A DNA stretch of 64,000 nt from Struthio camelus (GCF_040807025.1 NC_090968.1:248001-312000), one strand, 5' to 3'; counted from the stretch's first letter, positions 35,107 to 48,974 are shown. Notes: generated by a model from the sequence alone, not told the origin. Program-made: numbers and translations.

Positions 35107-36200
35107 CCTCCACTGATTACAGTGGGAGCTTAGACAAGGAGCTGGCATGCAGACAGCCATTTTGTGCTCACCAAAACTGGGGACAGGGGAATCCCCCCTC
35201 CTGAGAGTGTGTGGAGTGCACGGGATGGAACGGAATCCCGCTTCATGCCAGGGCCTTCTCAATGTATTGTTTACCTCCTCTAAATCAGTCCCTGAAGCAT
35301 GAGGAAAGTAACTCCCTTCTTGGCCCTGTCTAGGAGTCCTGTCTTCTCATGAGATGGGAATAGGGCCTTCTAGCGGGACATTTCCGGCTGTAAGGGTGAG
35401 AGCAGCAAAGCAACAACCGTGTGCTTGCAAGGAGGAATAAGCGAGCGAGAAGTCTGTTTCTCTGTGTGTCAGCTAAGGGCAGGCTGGTGTGTCCTGGGGG
35501 CAGCAGGAGCTGCCTGAGGAGCCGCAGGGCAGGGACTCTGGCGCTGTCCTGGAGGGAGGCGCTGGCATGAGGGAGCTGCAGGCCGTCTGGGGGCAGGGAA
35601 TCTCCTTGACACAAGAACAAGGGGCACAGAGTGTCACTGTCCTCTGCTTCCTTGTGTCCCTGGGGCCAGGGACAGTTTGGAAGCTGACGAGGCAGCTGAC
35701 ACCCTGCCCCTACCCACCCCTTCCCCCGTGCTGCTGTGCTTTCAAGGGGGCTTGGGCTGTGGTGTGAGTGCTACTGTGCCGCAGAAACACGGGCCTCGAC
35801 CCCTCGCTGCAGCCCCCACTGCCCTCCTGCCCCTGCCCTGCCGCCCTGCCGTCCTCCCCACGCTGCCCTGCCTCCTGACTCCTCTCCCCACACCGCAGGG
35901 CCCGGCAGTGCAGCAGGCGCAGGCACAGCCCCGCAGCTGCTGCCTGGTCCCCGGCCCTCCCCGCCTCCCTCCACACCAGGGCTCCAGCCCCAGCCAGGCA
36001 GCAGGTCCGGCCTCTCCCCCCAGCTCCTGGCCTGGCTCCTCCCGCACTCCCACCCCCTGGCAGGGAGCTGGAGCTGCCCTGGTCCCGGGCAACTGGCCAG
36101 CACCAGGGCTGGCATAGGGCCCGGGTGGACAGGCAGTGCGGGGGGGCAGTGGGGCAGGGCGAGCAGCCTCCCTCAGGGCCCCACGGCTGGGCCAGGAGGG

Positions 36201-36707
36201 ATGAGGCCATGCGGCCAGCTGGGCTCCAGCTGCTGCTTTGATGTCAGCTCCATGGAGGGACCGTTGGGGTTTGCTCCCTTTGCAGGGGAATGGCTGGAGG
36301 CGGAGACCTTGCCGGGGCCTGGCCCAGACCGGGGCAGTGCGCTACTGATCAAATTGAAGGACGCAGCCCCCTTTTCCTCCACCAAAATGATCCACAGACT
36401 ATTAGGGCACGTGCGTTTAATCCACAGTACTCCTTATGGGACCGAAGGCAAAAGAAATGTGCTGTCCGTTCTTCTAGGTGAAAAAACGACGTTGGTTTGT
36501 GTCGCCATCTTTGCCCTTCTAGCTTCCAGGACTGTTAAAACAGCAGTGAATTTTGTGGTGGGAACAAAATTGAGAAAGGGTTTGTTGAAACGGCTTAAGA
36601 GAAAACCTGAAACAATTTCTGATTTTGTTACCTATAGGCCACAAAGATTATGTTACTCTTTTGCTATTCCCGAGGGGAAGGCATTTACAGCCACAGCTGA
36701 AAAGTGA
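36201..36707 (+). other. Unexplained 168-codon open frame, copy 2
   Basis: Counterpart of 16731-17237 with no change I could see. The composition switch from GC-rich to AT-rich falls at about 36340. Confidence 0.2.
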
Positions 36708-36876
36708 GCTTAGGTTGTCCCAGTTGGGTCAGTCATTTTTCTCAACTGCTATTGTTTCTCTGTCTCTACTGCTGGGAGGCAACTCTCTGGACCGACTGAA
36801 CTCAGTTATGCCTCTAGGATCTTTGGCTTGAGCCGGCATGAGGTGCTGCCATGCTGTGGTGGCAGAAAGAAATGCT

Positions 36877-37010
36877 AGAGAGGCTGTGGAGTCTCCCTCA
36901 CTGGAGGTATTCAAAACCCAACAGGGCCCGGCCCTGAGCAACCTGCTCTAGCTGACCCTGACCATCTCCAGAGGTCCCTTCCACCCTCCGCCATTCCGTG
37001 GTTCCGTGAC
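36877..37010 (+). mobile_element. CR1 LINE 3' fragment B, copy 2
   Basis: Same insertion as at 17407. Copy 2 has CCCGGCC near 36930 where copies 1 and 3 have CCCAGCC. Confidence 0.88.
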
Positions 37011-37643
37011 CCTGCAGTTGTTGATATTCAACTCTCAGAACAAGCCTGAGTTCTACCGGACGGAGGTGACGCCGCACTGCAAGCTCAAAAGCTTCCTGGT
37101 CTTGGGAGGTGCACAGACAGTGTATTCAGAGTGAGCAAGCAGGTAGATCTTCCTTTAAAAAGCAGAACCACTCAGAATTCACTGAGCTCAAGGGGAGGTC
37201 CTTGCCACCTCCCTCTGGTCTGCAGGAAACACATCTGGCTGCCCTTAGACAGTTCTCGGCCGTCCTGGATATCCCACCTCAGCTATTCATGCCTCAGCTA
37301 GGCATTACCTCCCCCCACTCCCCAGGAGCCCTCTCCTCCAGGCTTCTCCTCCTTCTTCCTAAGTGCTGGCTAATTCCACAGATTCATGCCTTGCTTCTGC
37401 CTCCCTTTATGGTACCTACGATGACTTCTCTGAAGTTCTGGGGCCGCCTTTATACAGCCGCAGTTACCAAGCCACGTGCAGGATTTTCCCCTAACTGCAG
37501 CCTGTTCCCTTTACAGCCACATACAGTCGTGTGCTCTACAGGCCCTCAAGCTGACAGCGCGCCAGAGAGAGCGCACCTGAACCCTTGGAGGAGGTGAGGC
37601 ACGTTTGGCTCCCCCACCCGCACGGCCCCCAGCAGAGGAGCCC

Positions 37644-40325
37644 ATGGAGGTAGGTGCCACCCACCCTCGCCCCTCACCCCACGAGCGGCAACACAGGCAG
37701 AGGGAAGGGGCTTGCTCTTCTTGCGCTGAGAGGGGCCATCGCACTGCCGCCAACGCCAAAAGGTTCGTCACCTCTCCACCAATCCTTTGAAAAGGGTGAG
37801 GGTCAGAGCTGCCAGGGGCAGGGCAGGGCTTGTGGACTTCTGCTGTAATTTGGCTGGGCGGCAGGGCACATACTCCTGCTGGGCTCACTTGGCTGACAGG
37901 CATGCTGTGCATCTGTGGCCAGTGCCGTGTGTGTAGCAAGAGGCTGCAGGGGTCTCCAGGAGTGCTGAGAGACCTCGTTGCCTCTTCCTCGGAGTGCACT
38001 TGCAGCTGTGGTGAGCTGCACTTGGAACTATGCTGCAGGCTGGGCTGTGCAAGGAAGCAGAGGTGGTCAGTGGGGTTTTGGGAAGTGCTGAGTCCCAAGC
38101 AGCAAGGGCATGCTTTTGAAGAGGGCAAGGAGAAAGGGCAGGGTGCCCAAGAATGGCAAGGATGTCCACGTTCCCCGGGGGCAGCATGTTGGTTCCTGAG
38201 CTTTCTGGCAGCTCCCAGTTCGTAAAGGAAGAGTTGCTCTGAGAACTGTCTGAATGCATGCTCCCCCAGCCTCCTGTGCTCTGCTGATGCGGCTGGTACT
38301 GGTGCAAAGAGGGACCTCTTCCTTTCCGGAGGAAGGAGGGAGGCAGATGTCGGCAATTCCTAGGCAGTTCCTGAGCCGGGACATTTTTCAATGTCTTTCC
38401 TTCCTCTCTTGCTGAGTTAGGAGGAGACTGACCCATGACACCTCCCTGTCATGGGAGGGCACCGAGGCCTTCCTGGGTGATAGGCACCAGTGCCTGTGTT
38501 CTTTCTTCTCATCCTGAAAGCAGCCTCGTGTGGGTTTCTGTGCCAATGGCTCTTCTGCACCGCTGCCTGCACCATAGTCCGCCCTCCACACTGCCCTCCG
38601 CAGTCTTCCCAGGAAGGGCAATGATCTCGGCCTCTCTTTCTGCAGCGGAGTGCAGCATCAGCAGCTGAGGCACCTGCAACGGATGGCAGCTCCTTACCCT
38701 CAGCTCCCCCCAGCCCTCTGCAGCAGACAACACCAAGACCTGCAGCTCCAGACGCTACGTGTCCCATCTGCCTGGACACCTTGGACAACGTGGCCTACAT
38801 AAAACCTTGCTTCCATAAGTTTTGCTTTAGTTGTGTGTTCCGGTGGTCGAAAACAAAGGCCGAATGCCCGCTGTGCAAGCAGGCTTTCCGATCAATTCTG
38901 CACACAGTGGTGGCAGAAGATGACTACCAGGAGCATGTCATCAGGCCCCCCGAAGATGGTTCTGTTGCCAGCCATCAGCAACGGAGAGCTCCTCACCGCC
39001 CTGCCATCCGGAGGCGCCGTCACCCTGCAGCTCACCCGCAGCAGCCTTCCCCTTCTCCTCAGATGCGACCCTCTCCGCAGAACAGCAGCAGGCTGGAGGG
39101 GACCCGGAGGCACACCAGGCAGAGGCAGAGAGAGGGAGGGCTGCTGGAGCCACGCCAGAGGCTGTCCCCACAGAGGCAGGCCAGGGCTGACAGGAGACCT
39201 CAGGGGCATGCGGCAGCGACGGAGGAGGAGACGCTGAACTTCCGCCGCTCTCTGTACCGCACAGGGATGCGCGTGCAAAGGGCTCCCGATGGCGGCCACC
39301 CCCAGGACATCTCGGCAGACTTCTTCTGCCGCAGCCCGGCCAGCATTCAGAGACTGCTGCCCTGGCTGCAGCGGGAACTGAGAGTCCTCTTTGGAGTCCA
39401 CCAGACATTGCTAACTGTCACGGAGCTCATTGTCCTGACAAACCTGAGGAGGTACGACCTGGACAGTCAGGCCTTTGCTGAGGACTTAGAGCTGCTTCTG
39501 CTGAGTCGCACCGAGCAGTTCCTCCACGAGCTCATCAGCTTTGCCCGCTGCTCGTGCAGCATGGAGACCTACGACCAGCAGGCCATGTATGGCTACCGTG
39601 CTCCCAGCCGGCACGAAGGAAGCCCCTCAGCCTCATTGAGCCTGGCAGCTGCTGCAGGGACGGCCCGGACTCCTGTGCCAGCCCAGAGCCCATCCCGAGC
39701 TAGTAGCCCTGGGCTCACGGAGCTTCCTGGCCCCTCGTACGCCATCCCCCACGAGCTTGCCGCAGCCACACAGTCTGCCCAGCAGCCGCGGCAAAGCTCT
39801 GATGATGGGGCAGCTCGAGCAGGAGGAGAAGCCTGGAGAGAGTTGCTGGCTCCTGCCGACCCCCAGGACAGTGACTCCTCGTCAGACAGTTGTGTCCTTG
39901 TAGGGTCCTGGAAGCCCTGGGCAGAGGGAAGCCCTGAATGCATTGTGCTCTCCTCAGACTCAGAGCACTCAGCCGCGGCAGAGGAAAAGGAAGCTGGGCA
40001 GAATGAGCAGCCGCTCCATGGGTCCAGCCGGAGCTGCAGCAAAGCCAGCGGGAGCTGCTTGCCCAGCTCCGCCATGCCGAAGGAAACTGGCTGGAGCTGC
40101 CGCAGCTGCTGCCCCACTGCCCCCAGGGAGGAGACAGAGCCCCGGCAGGGGCAGGTGGAGGATGTGGCTGGTTGCTCTGTGCAGGGCTGCAGCCAGATCC
40201 CCTTTGCTCCTGGCAGCGGCAGGCAATGCTCACCCGGGAGTCCCCGGCTGCCCAGAAAGAGGAGGGCAGGCAGCCCCGAGGCCTGTACCCAGCCCAGCAA
40301 GAGGCAGGCATGGCCTCAGCGTTAG
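37644..40325 (+). CDS. TOPORS-like: TOPORS-like RING E3 ubiquitin/SUMO ligase, copy 3 (561 aa)
   Basis: Predicted exons 37644-37649 and 38646-40325. The large-exon protein is identical to copy 2 over all 514 residues from the RING to the stop, so any difference between the two genes is confined to introns and flanks. All eight zinc ligands, the conserved post-RING region, both SUMO-interacting-like motifs and the basic C-terminus are present. As in copy 2, the first exon is inferred from an ATG GAG with a good donor at matching phase; it is not proven. Confidence 0.9.
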
Positions 40326-43300
40326 GAAGGAGAGAGGAAGATGGTCAGGAAGCAGAGACGAGAGCAGCCAGAGAAGCCTGTGGCAATGGCGGCTAGGTAA
40401 GAAGACCGAAAGAAGTGGAAAACGGGCTGGACTGCTGCCCTCCAAGGGTTGTCTTCAGCGGTACAAGGTCTGGCAGTCAGCTGACTGTGAGTAGTGGCCT
40501 CCTTGGGAGAAGGTAGCAATGCTAGGGCAAAGACTGGTTCAGGTGTTCTTAATGAGGCGATGGAGGGCTCTCGGGGCAAGCTTGGAGTAGGAGTTGGACT
40601 AGACACTGGCAGATGCAGGGCCCACACGGATGAGGAAGTCTGTCAGTCCCCCCAGCAGTTATTCTAGGAGATGGCTGTCTGAAAGCACCTTTGGCAGGAC
40701 ACTGCGGGGCCAGGTTTGTATAAAGACCGGTGCAATCCAGCTGGTTGCCGTGACAAATGCTGAGGAGAGTGAAGGGGTCCCTCGTGACTCACTTGCCTTC
40801 TGTCACCCTCTGCTCTCCCTTGGCAGGCAAGGAAGTGGTGGGTTTTCCGCACAGACCTGAGGTGCACCGAGCCCCTCTCCTTGTGTGTGTGTGGGCCTCC
40901 CACCAAAATGCCTGAGCTCCCCTGCAGCTGTTCCCCAAATGGCCCTGTCTGGGCTGGAGAACGGGGAGGCATAAAACTCCCCAGCATACACTTCTGGGGA
41001 GGAACCCTCTCAGCTTCCCCTCTGCTGGAAAAGTGGCTTGCCTCCGTGTTTCTGCTCCTTTCGCTCTCACCCCACCTGCTCTAGGGGCTTTTAATCTCCT
41101 TGCGTGCCTTACTTCTTCCCCTTTGCGTTGTTGGCGTGCAGTGCTAACCACGGTGTTGGAGCGGGTGCCACCTTCCAGGTAAGAAGCTGGCCCTGGGGTT
41201 TTTCACCAGTGCTGCTGCTGGCTAAGGAGCTCGTCACCTGAACGCACTTAAGGCACCTGGGATGTGAGCTGCTGGAGAGCTGCCAGAGCTCAGGATGCAA
41301 GAAGACTGGCTTGAATTGTCTAGCTCTCCTCAGCTTGGAGGCAGAGCTAGCCCTGCCAGGACATGGCTTCCAGGCTGACAACCCTGCTTTGAAGCTTCTT
41401 TGAAGCAGGAGCAAAATCATTTCTGGGAGGTGTGTCACATTCCGCATGTCCGATGGCTGCTGAGGACCGGGCTGCAGCAGTGGTGAGCGTAGCTGTGGCT
41501 GTGGGGGTTGGCAGGGCTGAGCAATGCAGCCTCTGGCCTCTCTCCCCAGGCCCCCTGCAATGAGGTGAGGAACTGCTCACTGAGGTGAGCCCATCTCCAT
41601 GCTTGTGCCTCAGGGGGCATGTTATTCCCAGCTCACAGAGGCCTTCAGCTTTCCCACATGTTAACTTAGGAGTTAACATCTCTGCCTGAAAGCAAACCCT
41701 GGGACTGCAACCTTGGCTAGGTTTTGGTAGGAACAACGGGAACTCCCAGCTCGATACAAAGGGAGGCACTCCCAGCGCAGCACCCTAAGCCCAGGCTGAC
41801 GGAGGCAGGCTCTCTTGTGCTCCTGCTTTCTGAGCCAGGGACTCTGGGGTCCTTGGCTGCACAAAGGCACAGCTCCAGCTGAAGTGGTGCCGGTTAGACT
41901 CGCCAACCCAGCAGCCACTGTGTGCTCCGGCTTCCCTAAAACACAGGCGGCATCTCCCCTTCCTCCTCTCGCAGCTCTTCCAGAGAACACTTGTGCGCAA
42001 CTAGCTTTCAGGACTGGTCTCTGATGTCCTATGGCTCCCTGTCAGCGTGAGTCAGAGAGGATTTGGGGCAAACTCCCGTCCTCAGGCTTTTCCCTTAGCC
42101 AGCACCAGGCAACACCATGCCGAGATGAGATTTCCCTCACTTGTCTATCGAGATATATTTCTCTGGAGTCACGAGAGTGATAACAGGAGTGCAGTGAGAA
42201 ATTAAATAATAACACAAGCTTGTTCTTCCAGGAAAAAAGTATTGCCTACTCACCCGCAGGATTCCGCAGAGGCGCCAAAACCTCGTCCAGCTGAGATGCT
42301 GGGGAAGCTTCACCTACAGGCACACCTGCAATCAGAGAGGAGATTTGCTTCCCTTCTATACCATGACATACGTCTTTTGAGCCAGCATCGGGATTACAGA
42401 GGGGGAAAAGAAACGCTTAAAAAGAGACAAAGCTTGTCCTTGCCAGCAAAAAAAAGTCTGACTCCTTACCAGTGGCGTCCTGCAGAGGCTCCCTTACCTC
42501 TCCCAGCTGAGCAGCTGGGTACGCAGTGTCCACGGGCACATCGGTAAGCAGACACGGAGCAGCAGAACTGCGCTGGGCCGACAGTGAACACCCAGGGACT
42601 GGCTGAGGCCCAGAGGGGAGAAATGACCGTCCCCACACTTGCCTGCCTGCAGTGCGCTGGAGCTGGGAGAGAACCCAGGAGTTTGGACTCCCAGTCAGCC
42701 CTTCCCCTGCTCTACGCCAATGACCCCTGCCCTTCCGCTTCCCACACGTTCCGAGTCCCAGAGCACCTCGCCAGAGCAGGAGAGACTTCCAGTCTCTACC
42801 ATTTCTCACTGCTGAGGACTTGCCTTTGCAATCTTGAGATCACGCCTAATTCAAGAAACTTTATTTTGAAGTGCCAAAATTCCTTCTGGAAACAACCACA
42901 CAAAGCTCTGGAGCCCTCAGGACACATCAGCACATTAGCCCCACTGAGCTTCCTTTCTTTTGCTTGAACCAAAAGAACTAACTGCAGCGGCAGGTTATTC
43001 TTTCTTAGGCAAAGCTGCAGCACAAGCACCTCACCCGTGTTTCTCCCAGTGCCTTATAGGCAGCAGAGGGATGCTGAAGCAGGAGAATAAGGAGCTGGAG
43101 AATAAGTTCCATGTTTGCAGAGTGCTCTCCAGTGGCTCTCCCTCTCCCTGCCACGGGGCTCCTCAGCCCTTCTCTTCACCAGGGAAGCTCAGCTCAGGGG
43201 CTGTGTGGTGTCTCGTAAATGCTCGCCCATCTCTCACAGACTTTTCAGCACTCTTGCCGGCAACAAGGGACTCACTAGAACAGCAGAGGCGGCGCATCCA

Positions 43301-43545
43301 CAGCAACAGCTCTACACCTCCCCCCTTCCCCACTCTTGGCACTGAATCGGGAAAGCATCCGAGTTCCTCTGCTCAACAGAGGCAAGGGCAGCCCCCCTCG
43401 CAACCTGGCCAAATGGTCCTTCCCAGAGACACGGCTGGCCGCAGGGGCACCTCCCTCCCAGGGCTCCCCTCCACCTCCACGGCACGATGGAGAACACAGC
43501 CTGCAAACGGATCCCACCGCTCCTGCCAAGGCTCTTTTGAGAATG

Positions 43546-43834
43546 TAGGGTAGTTACAGTGATAGGATGCTGTTAGGATAGCTAGCGTAGAGTTGGTTAT
43601 CATAGTCTTAGCGTGTAGTTACTTACAGTATTCTTAGAGCAGTTGGAGTATCCTTAGGTCATTGTAATTTCTCTAAGGGTAGGAGACAGCTAGTCTGCCT
43701 GGCTATACTTAGGGCAGTTATTATAGTTATCATATAGTTACCATTAGCATTATTACTTATAGTTAGAGTTAGTTAGAGTTACTGTTCGTAGTTATCCTTA
43801 GGCCATAGTAATTCTTGCTGGAGGGTAGTTAATG
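43546..43834. repeat. TAG/TTA-rich imperfect repeat tract, copy 3
   Basis: Identical by eye to the copy 2 tract. Confidence 0.6.
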
Positions 43835-46800
43835 TCAGAGGAGAGTATTAGGATGGTTTCAGATAGCTAGCCTGGCAGGAGGCTAGCTCCCCCACTCCCC
43901 ACCAGCTGGGGCACAGCAAGCTCATGGGCTTGCACTTTAGGTGCAGTAGCTAACTCCTAAGAGAGGAACTGTCTGCACAGGCAGGACAAGAAGAAAAAAG
44001 CTTAATCCCTACGTTGCAGCCGATAGAGGAAAATCGGAGTGCTGGCTGCTTTTTGGAAGAAGGCGTCAGAAACATAATTAACACGAGAGTTCCTCAGCAG
44101 GAGGTGATCACAGTGTTACCCTCACAGGGCATGTCTCCCCACAGCTGCTGCAGCGTTGTTTCCCACACCATCTTCCTGCAGAAGGAAGACCCTTGACTCG
44201 CACCCGAAAAACATGCCACTGAAAAGGAATCCTAGGAGAAAGCAGCAGAAATACGCTTAAGCATCCCAGCTGCCAAGTCTTTCAGGTGACAAAGTTCATC
44301 TGAGGAACACCCCATACCTGCCACTTTGGGGGCAGCATGGTTTTGCCCACCCCCCTCCTGAATGGGGGCAAGACAGGACAACCCAGCAAAACCACATCGC
44401 CTTCACTAACAACAGCTTGCAAGCCCCTGAGGAAAAGCTGCCCCTCAAAACAACTCCTGTTTTAACAGGTCACAGGGTTAAACACCTTCCTCCCCTAAAG
44501 ACATTACAAAGCCATTGGCTGCCGTCCCTTGCCCAAGAGGAACTGCACAGCTTCTGCTGGCAAGCAGGTATCAGAAATCCAGGCAGACAACACAGCTCTG
44601 CCCTGTGAGCTTCCAGCCCTGATCCCACCCACCAAACATGGGGGAGCTACAAACCCCCCCGGGCCCTGCCCCGGACACTTCACAGCTACAGAACTGCCCC
44701 ACTTCTCTCATTTCGGCAAGGCATCTGTTACTGTTCAGGAGTTCCTCTCACCCGTGTGAAATGACACGGGTTTGTCTCTGGAGACACAATCTGCCTACTT
44801 GCCCAGAAAAAACCCACAGCCGCTTCCATTCAGTCACTGTGGAATTTCCAAATGAATGCAAAACAGAGGGAGAACTTTCCTCTCTCTCGGTTTCCCAGCC
44901 CACTTGCCCTCTCAGCTGGTACATCAAGAACAGGACGAGATGCCTGTGGGCTTTCTCTAAGAGCTTAGGCTCAGTAGTACAGATTAAGGCCTCATGAGGA
45001 GGAGGTCCAGTTCCCTTTTCCGGGCGGAACAACCCACTCCGGAACAGAGATGTCTTTGTAACGCCTCCTTTGTAGCGCCGCCTTCTGATGTCTTTGCGCC
45101 TTCCCTTCTTCCGGCAGAGAGTGGCTGCTTAAAACAAAACCAAAGCAAAAAAGCACCCCACTCATTCATCTCCCTGTTTTGGGCCAAAAGAGCTGCAGAA
45201 GGATCAAAGGACACCGAATGGCTGCGCAATAAAGCATCAGAGGATATTCACTGCAGGGGAAGTAAAGCATCTAGGGGGCCAAAACACCCAAACCTTAACT
45301 TTACATGCACAAATGACAGGCTGTGACCTAGTGGTTATTGGCCAGGGAGACCCAGCCAGTCAAGCAGAGCGCTCCATGAAAGCACGTGCTCCTTGCTTTG
45401 CCGAGGTCAAAAGGAGGAAAGCAAATGCAAGAAGAAAAGGGACAGAGAATCAGGCAAGGAACCGCATTAGGCCCTTCCACAGATTCACGGTGTGCCTGAG
45501 TGGGTGCCCCTCTGCAAGCACAAATACAGGAAAGGCCCTTGGGCTACTGCCTCTGGCAGGGGAAGCTCCCAGGCCACAGCCTGCTGGAAGAATGCTCGGA
45601 GGAAAAAAAAAGAAAACATCAGTATATAGTGCCCTCTTCTGATCCTCCTTCCTAGACAGCTGCTGTTCAACACTGCCCAAGAGAGTGCCAGTGTGAACCA
45701 ACAGCTCGTTTGACCCAGTGGACCCCGCTGCTCCTGCTCTGGAAAGCTGTTGGTGTAATCGTCTTCCCCACCTCGGCATCAATGGCAAAGACATCTAAGG
45801 AAGCCAGGTTAGCTAGAGATTTGTGTTACGCCAGCTAACACATGCAGAAATGCTTGCTAACGCTGCAGAGCTGCAATAATTTGGAAGCTCTAACAGTGGG
45901 AGGTGCCAGGAGGAGAGTTACAAAGCTCTTGGAAGAACGCAATGCCCTCCGTGGACAGCACGCTTCCGCTTCAGCTGTCAGGCTGCTACTAGGAAGCCCC
46001 TCCCCGACAGTCTGCCCTCAGGTCAAAAGCCTAGCTTTACTGATTGCTCTCTAAAGGCAGTTCCTTTGTGCCAGGGGCCACCACGTACTTCACAGCAAAG
46101 CTTTGGCTCTGAATATACTGGGGAGTTGGCACAACCCAGGCATCCAAGACCCTGCAAGGAGGGCTCATGCTACGGCCTGACATAGGCTGGGAGCAGCACC
46201 ATGAGGCTAAAGGGAGAGCAACCCATACGCCCCATCCTCAAGGACAAAAAGGATGAGGTCTGCTATCCTTGCAGGTTTTTAAGGAACTGCTTGTTAACAC
46301 CACATAAGACCCAAGTGCTTTGGAATTAAGTAAATCCTTGCTCAGGAACCAAAACAACCAATAGGCATGGCAGGGATTGAACTGCCAAGCCGGAAGGTCC
46401 AAATACATCGGCTCACTCAAGCAGCCTTGGAAGCGGATGCAGCAGCAGCCGCACTGCTGAGGCTCTTGTGCATCCCGGTGCAATTCAGGGCATGCCCGCA
46501 TCGTGACGGAGGAAGGATGAGCACTCTCACTGTCGGTTAGGTAACTGCCTTGCTCATAAGCATGTGAATTAATGAATCATCGAGTTAACAAATCAGTGAA
46601 CTAGCTAATTAAGTAACTACAGAATTAATGACTTAGGCTAGTCTGCACAGAAAGGATTCACTCTTTCTTTGCTTTTGGGTTTTTTTTTCTTTTTTACCTA
46701 ATAAGCTCATAAGACTAAAGTTGGTTTCACAAAGTACGCTGTCCTGTAAATTTGAGAGATCACAACGTGACACACAGATCCGCCTTTTCCTGGGAGAGAC

Positions 46801-47632
46801 CTACAACCAACACTCAGGGTAGCCCATGCTCATTGTGCTTTAAAGGCACCCAAGCCAGTATGGTGATAAGAGACTCTGTACCTGACCAGATCATTTCGCA
46901 GTGGGCCCCAAGCATCACCACATTGATGTCTGCACTGACAGATGGGAAAGTGTTCGGAGAAAAACCACGAGTCAGCTTTCAAGCACCATTAGATGTATGG
47001 GGCTCTCAGGTTATGAGGGACAACGCAGACAGATTCCTCATACGCACTGGCTGAGTAGGAAGCGTCAACTCGGACAAAGAGGCCTTCTGACTATCATGTG
47101 AAAGTTGACGAGGACTGGAGCACGGCATCTGCTGGGGCTTTAACTGCAAGACTCCACACTGGACCAAGTTAGTCATTTTGCAAGAAGGGATGCTGCTCCT
47201 GCCTCACAAGCAGAGCTTGTCATTTTGTACCACCCAACAGCCTTTCCTCAGATTCCAGGATCTACCCCAAAATAATTACAAAACTCATAGCTTTGCATAA
47301 CAATGGCACAGACATGTGAAAAAAGTACTTGTCAACTACCACGTAAATAACAAACAGTGAAAAGAGGAAAAAAACCCAGCTCATGGGGACAATAGCAAAT
47401 GTGTGCACATGACATTCTGACAAACTGCTGGCTAGAGAAGAAAATTGTTTGCCAGCAATCCAATTACACCTGACCTCCCTGCAGGGGACAATTCAGGACA
47501 CCTGCAACAGTTCCATGCCTTCAGCTTTCTAGAGAAGCTCCAGAGAAGACACGAACCTGATCTAAACAAGGGAACTTGGCTTGTCCCGAAAAGGTGCAAT
47601 TTGCTTACTTGCTTTGGAAGCTCTGCCATCAT

Positions 47633-47656
47633 AAACAAACAAACAAACAAACAAAA
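47633..47656. repeat. (AAAC)n microsatellite, copy 3
   Basis: Same tract and length as in copies 1 and 2. Confidence 0.9.
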
Positions 47657-48296
47657 TACCATGCACACCCCCCCCAAACAAACAGTTACAAAGGGATTAT
47701 TTAAGAGTCTTGCCTAAAGTCTGCATTAATGTAAGACCAGGGCACCCAAAGGTGCACACAGAATTTGTCACTCACCATTACTGCAAACAGCCAGAGACAC
47801 TACAAAGGTCAGCCCGAGGAGAAGAGGGTTAAGTAACAATACCCACTCTTGACCAGAGAGACTGTTGTTCTGTCCTTCTTTACCAAACACTTGGTGCGTT
47901 AGAAGCCGTTTGATCACACAGGGCAAGACCCATTTTCTCCTCGTGATTCAGAAGGGAACAGGGGAGTCTTGGCTTTCCTAAAGCAGCCATAGCCAGGAAA
48001 CACTGATGCACAGAAGGCAGAAGCAAGGAAACGTGAACCCCTGCTTAGCTAGCTCCGTCTCCAGCAGCAATGCACACCTCGAGCAGAGGGTTTTGCTCTG
48101 TCTTTACCATTTGGGTTTAAGCAAGGGCCTGGGCGAAAGGAATTAAGGACATTTGTGTCGAGGAACATTGGAAACAAAGGGAAGAAAACGGGCCCTAACC
48201 TGTAAAGGGTTTGAAAAAGTTCTTGATGCAAAGGAGAGCAACGGGCTTGAGCTGGCTTCAACCCACGTATTCCTTCCTGGCGACTGGGGAGGCCCA

Positions 48297-48484
48297 GCGT
48301 TGTGACAGTGAGCCCATGATAGTAATGGGTAAAGGGGATCACATTGGTGTTGTGATGGAACTGTATAATGCAACTGCTAGAGTTTGTGAAGTGTACACTT
48401 GCATTGTGGTTTCAGACTGTTGCTGTATCGCTCTGCTAAATCAGACATCCCATGTAGCATCAAATACCTCGAAAGGAAACTGTT
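48297..48484 (+). repeat. Dispersed repeat, first member of a diverged pair, copy 3
   Basis: Paired with 53971-54175. Confidence 0.55.
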
Positions 48485-48576
48485 ATGGGGATGGGAGCTC
48501 TCACAGCTCCAGGCCTTTCTGCCCCTGTCGCGCTACAACACTGGCTGAAAGCACCACTCCGTTTCCCCCGGAGGGT

Positions 48577-48920
48577 GGCAAACAGCTCCCGCGCCCAGCT
48601 CAGGTTTCGGGGGCCAGTTCCCTTCCAGCGACTCCCACAGGGGAGCCCAGCAGAGCGGGGCCCAGCGGCAGCAGCCTTTCCTGGCGGAGGCTCCGCTGGA
48701 GGACAACTCCCACTGCCCCGGGGCCGGCCTCACGCTGCTGGGGCGAGGGCAGGAGCCGGAGCCGCCCGCGAGGCCGCGTGTGGAGAGAGCAGAGAGCTCG
48801 GAGCTGTGACGTGCGGGTCTGCGGGGGACCGGCCTCGGGCGGCGGTGGGGAGGGCAGTGGCACCTGGCGCTGCAGGGCCCCGGGGCCTGGGCTGCTGAAG
48901 AGAAGGAAGGGGAGGCCCAG
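48577..48920 (+). promoter_or_regulatory. CpG-rich promoter-like segment ending in a splice donor, copy 3
   Basis: Identical by eye to copy 2, including the CRE half-site (48807-48812) and the donor at 48921. Confidence 0.35.
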
Positions 48921-48974
48921 GTAATGAGAAGCTCCTGTGTGTCTTCGGCCTTGCGGCTGAGGAAGTAAAAGGGG

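Larger units (their letters stand above)
32468..37643. other. Divergent intergenic region between TMCO5-like and the copy 3 TOPORS-like gene
   Basis: Probable TMCO5-like 5' untranslated exon (donor at 32817 on the minus strand, acceptor before 32475), CRE-like motifs, an intergenic stretch of unknown content at 33200-34500, then interspersed repeats and the 36201-36707 open frame. The TOPORS-like promoter should lie at the right end; a TTTATA motif is at 37449-37454. Confidence 0.5.
18659..38128 (+). repeat. Tandem array unit, copy 2 (19,470 bp)
   Basis: Full-length unit in the same orientation as its neighbours. Corresponding landmarks in copies 2 and 3 are exactly 19,470 bp apart along the whole unit. 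Differences I could see from copy 3 are single bases near 21136, 26980, 27209, 35567, 36930 and 37846 (plus coordinates of this copy). Both genes in the unit are intact here. Confidence 0.97.
40326..48296. other. Long stretch without a recognised gene, copy 3
   Basis: Same content as 20856-28826. Differences seen by eye are near 40606 (GACACTGG), 46449 (CCGCAC) and the T run near 46679, where one G of copy 2 is T. Confidence 0.5.

Noticed and set aside
37511-38356. 281-codon minus-strand frame over the TOPORS-like first exon and intron
   Set aside because: No family resemblance and skewed composition. It is duplicated only because the unit is duplicated.
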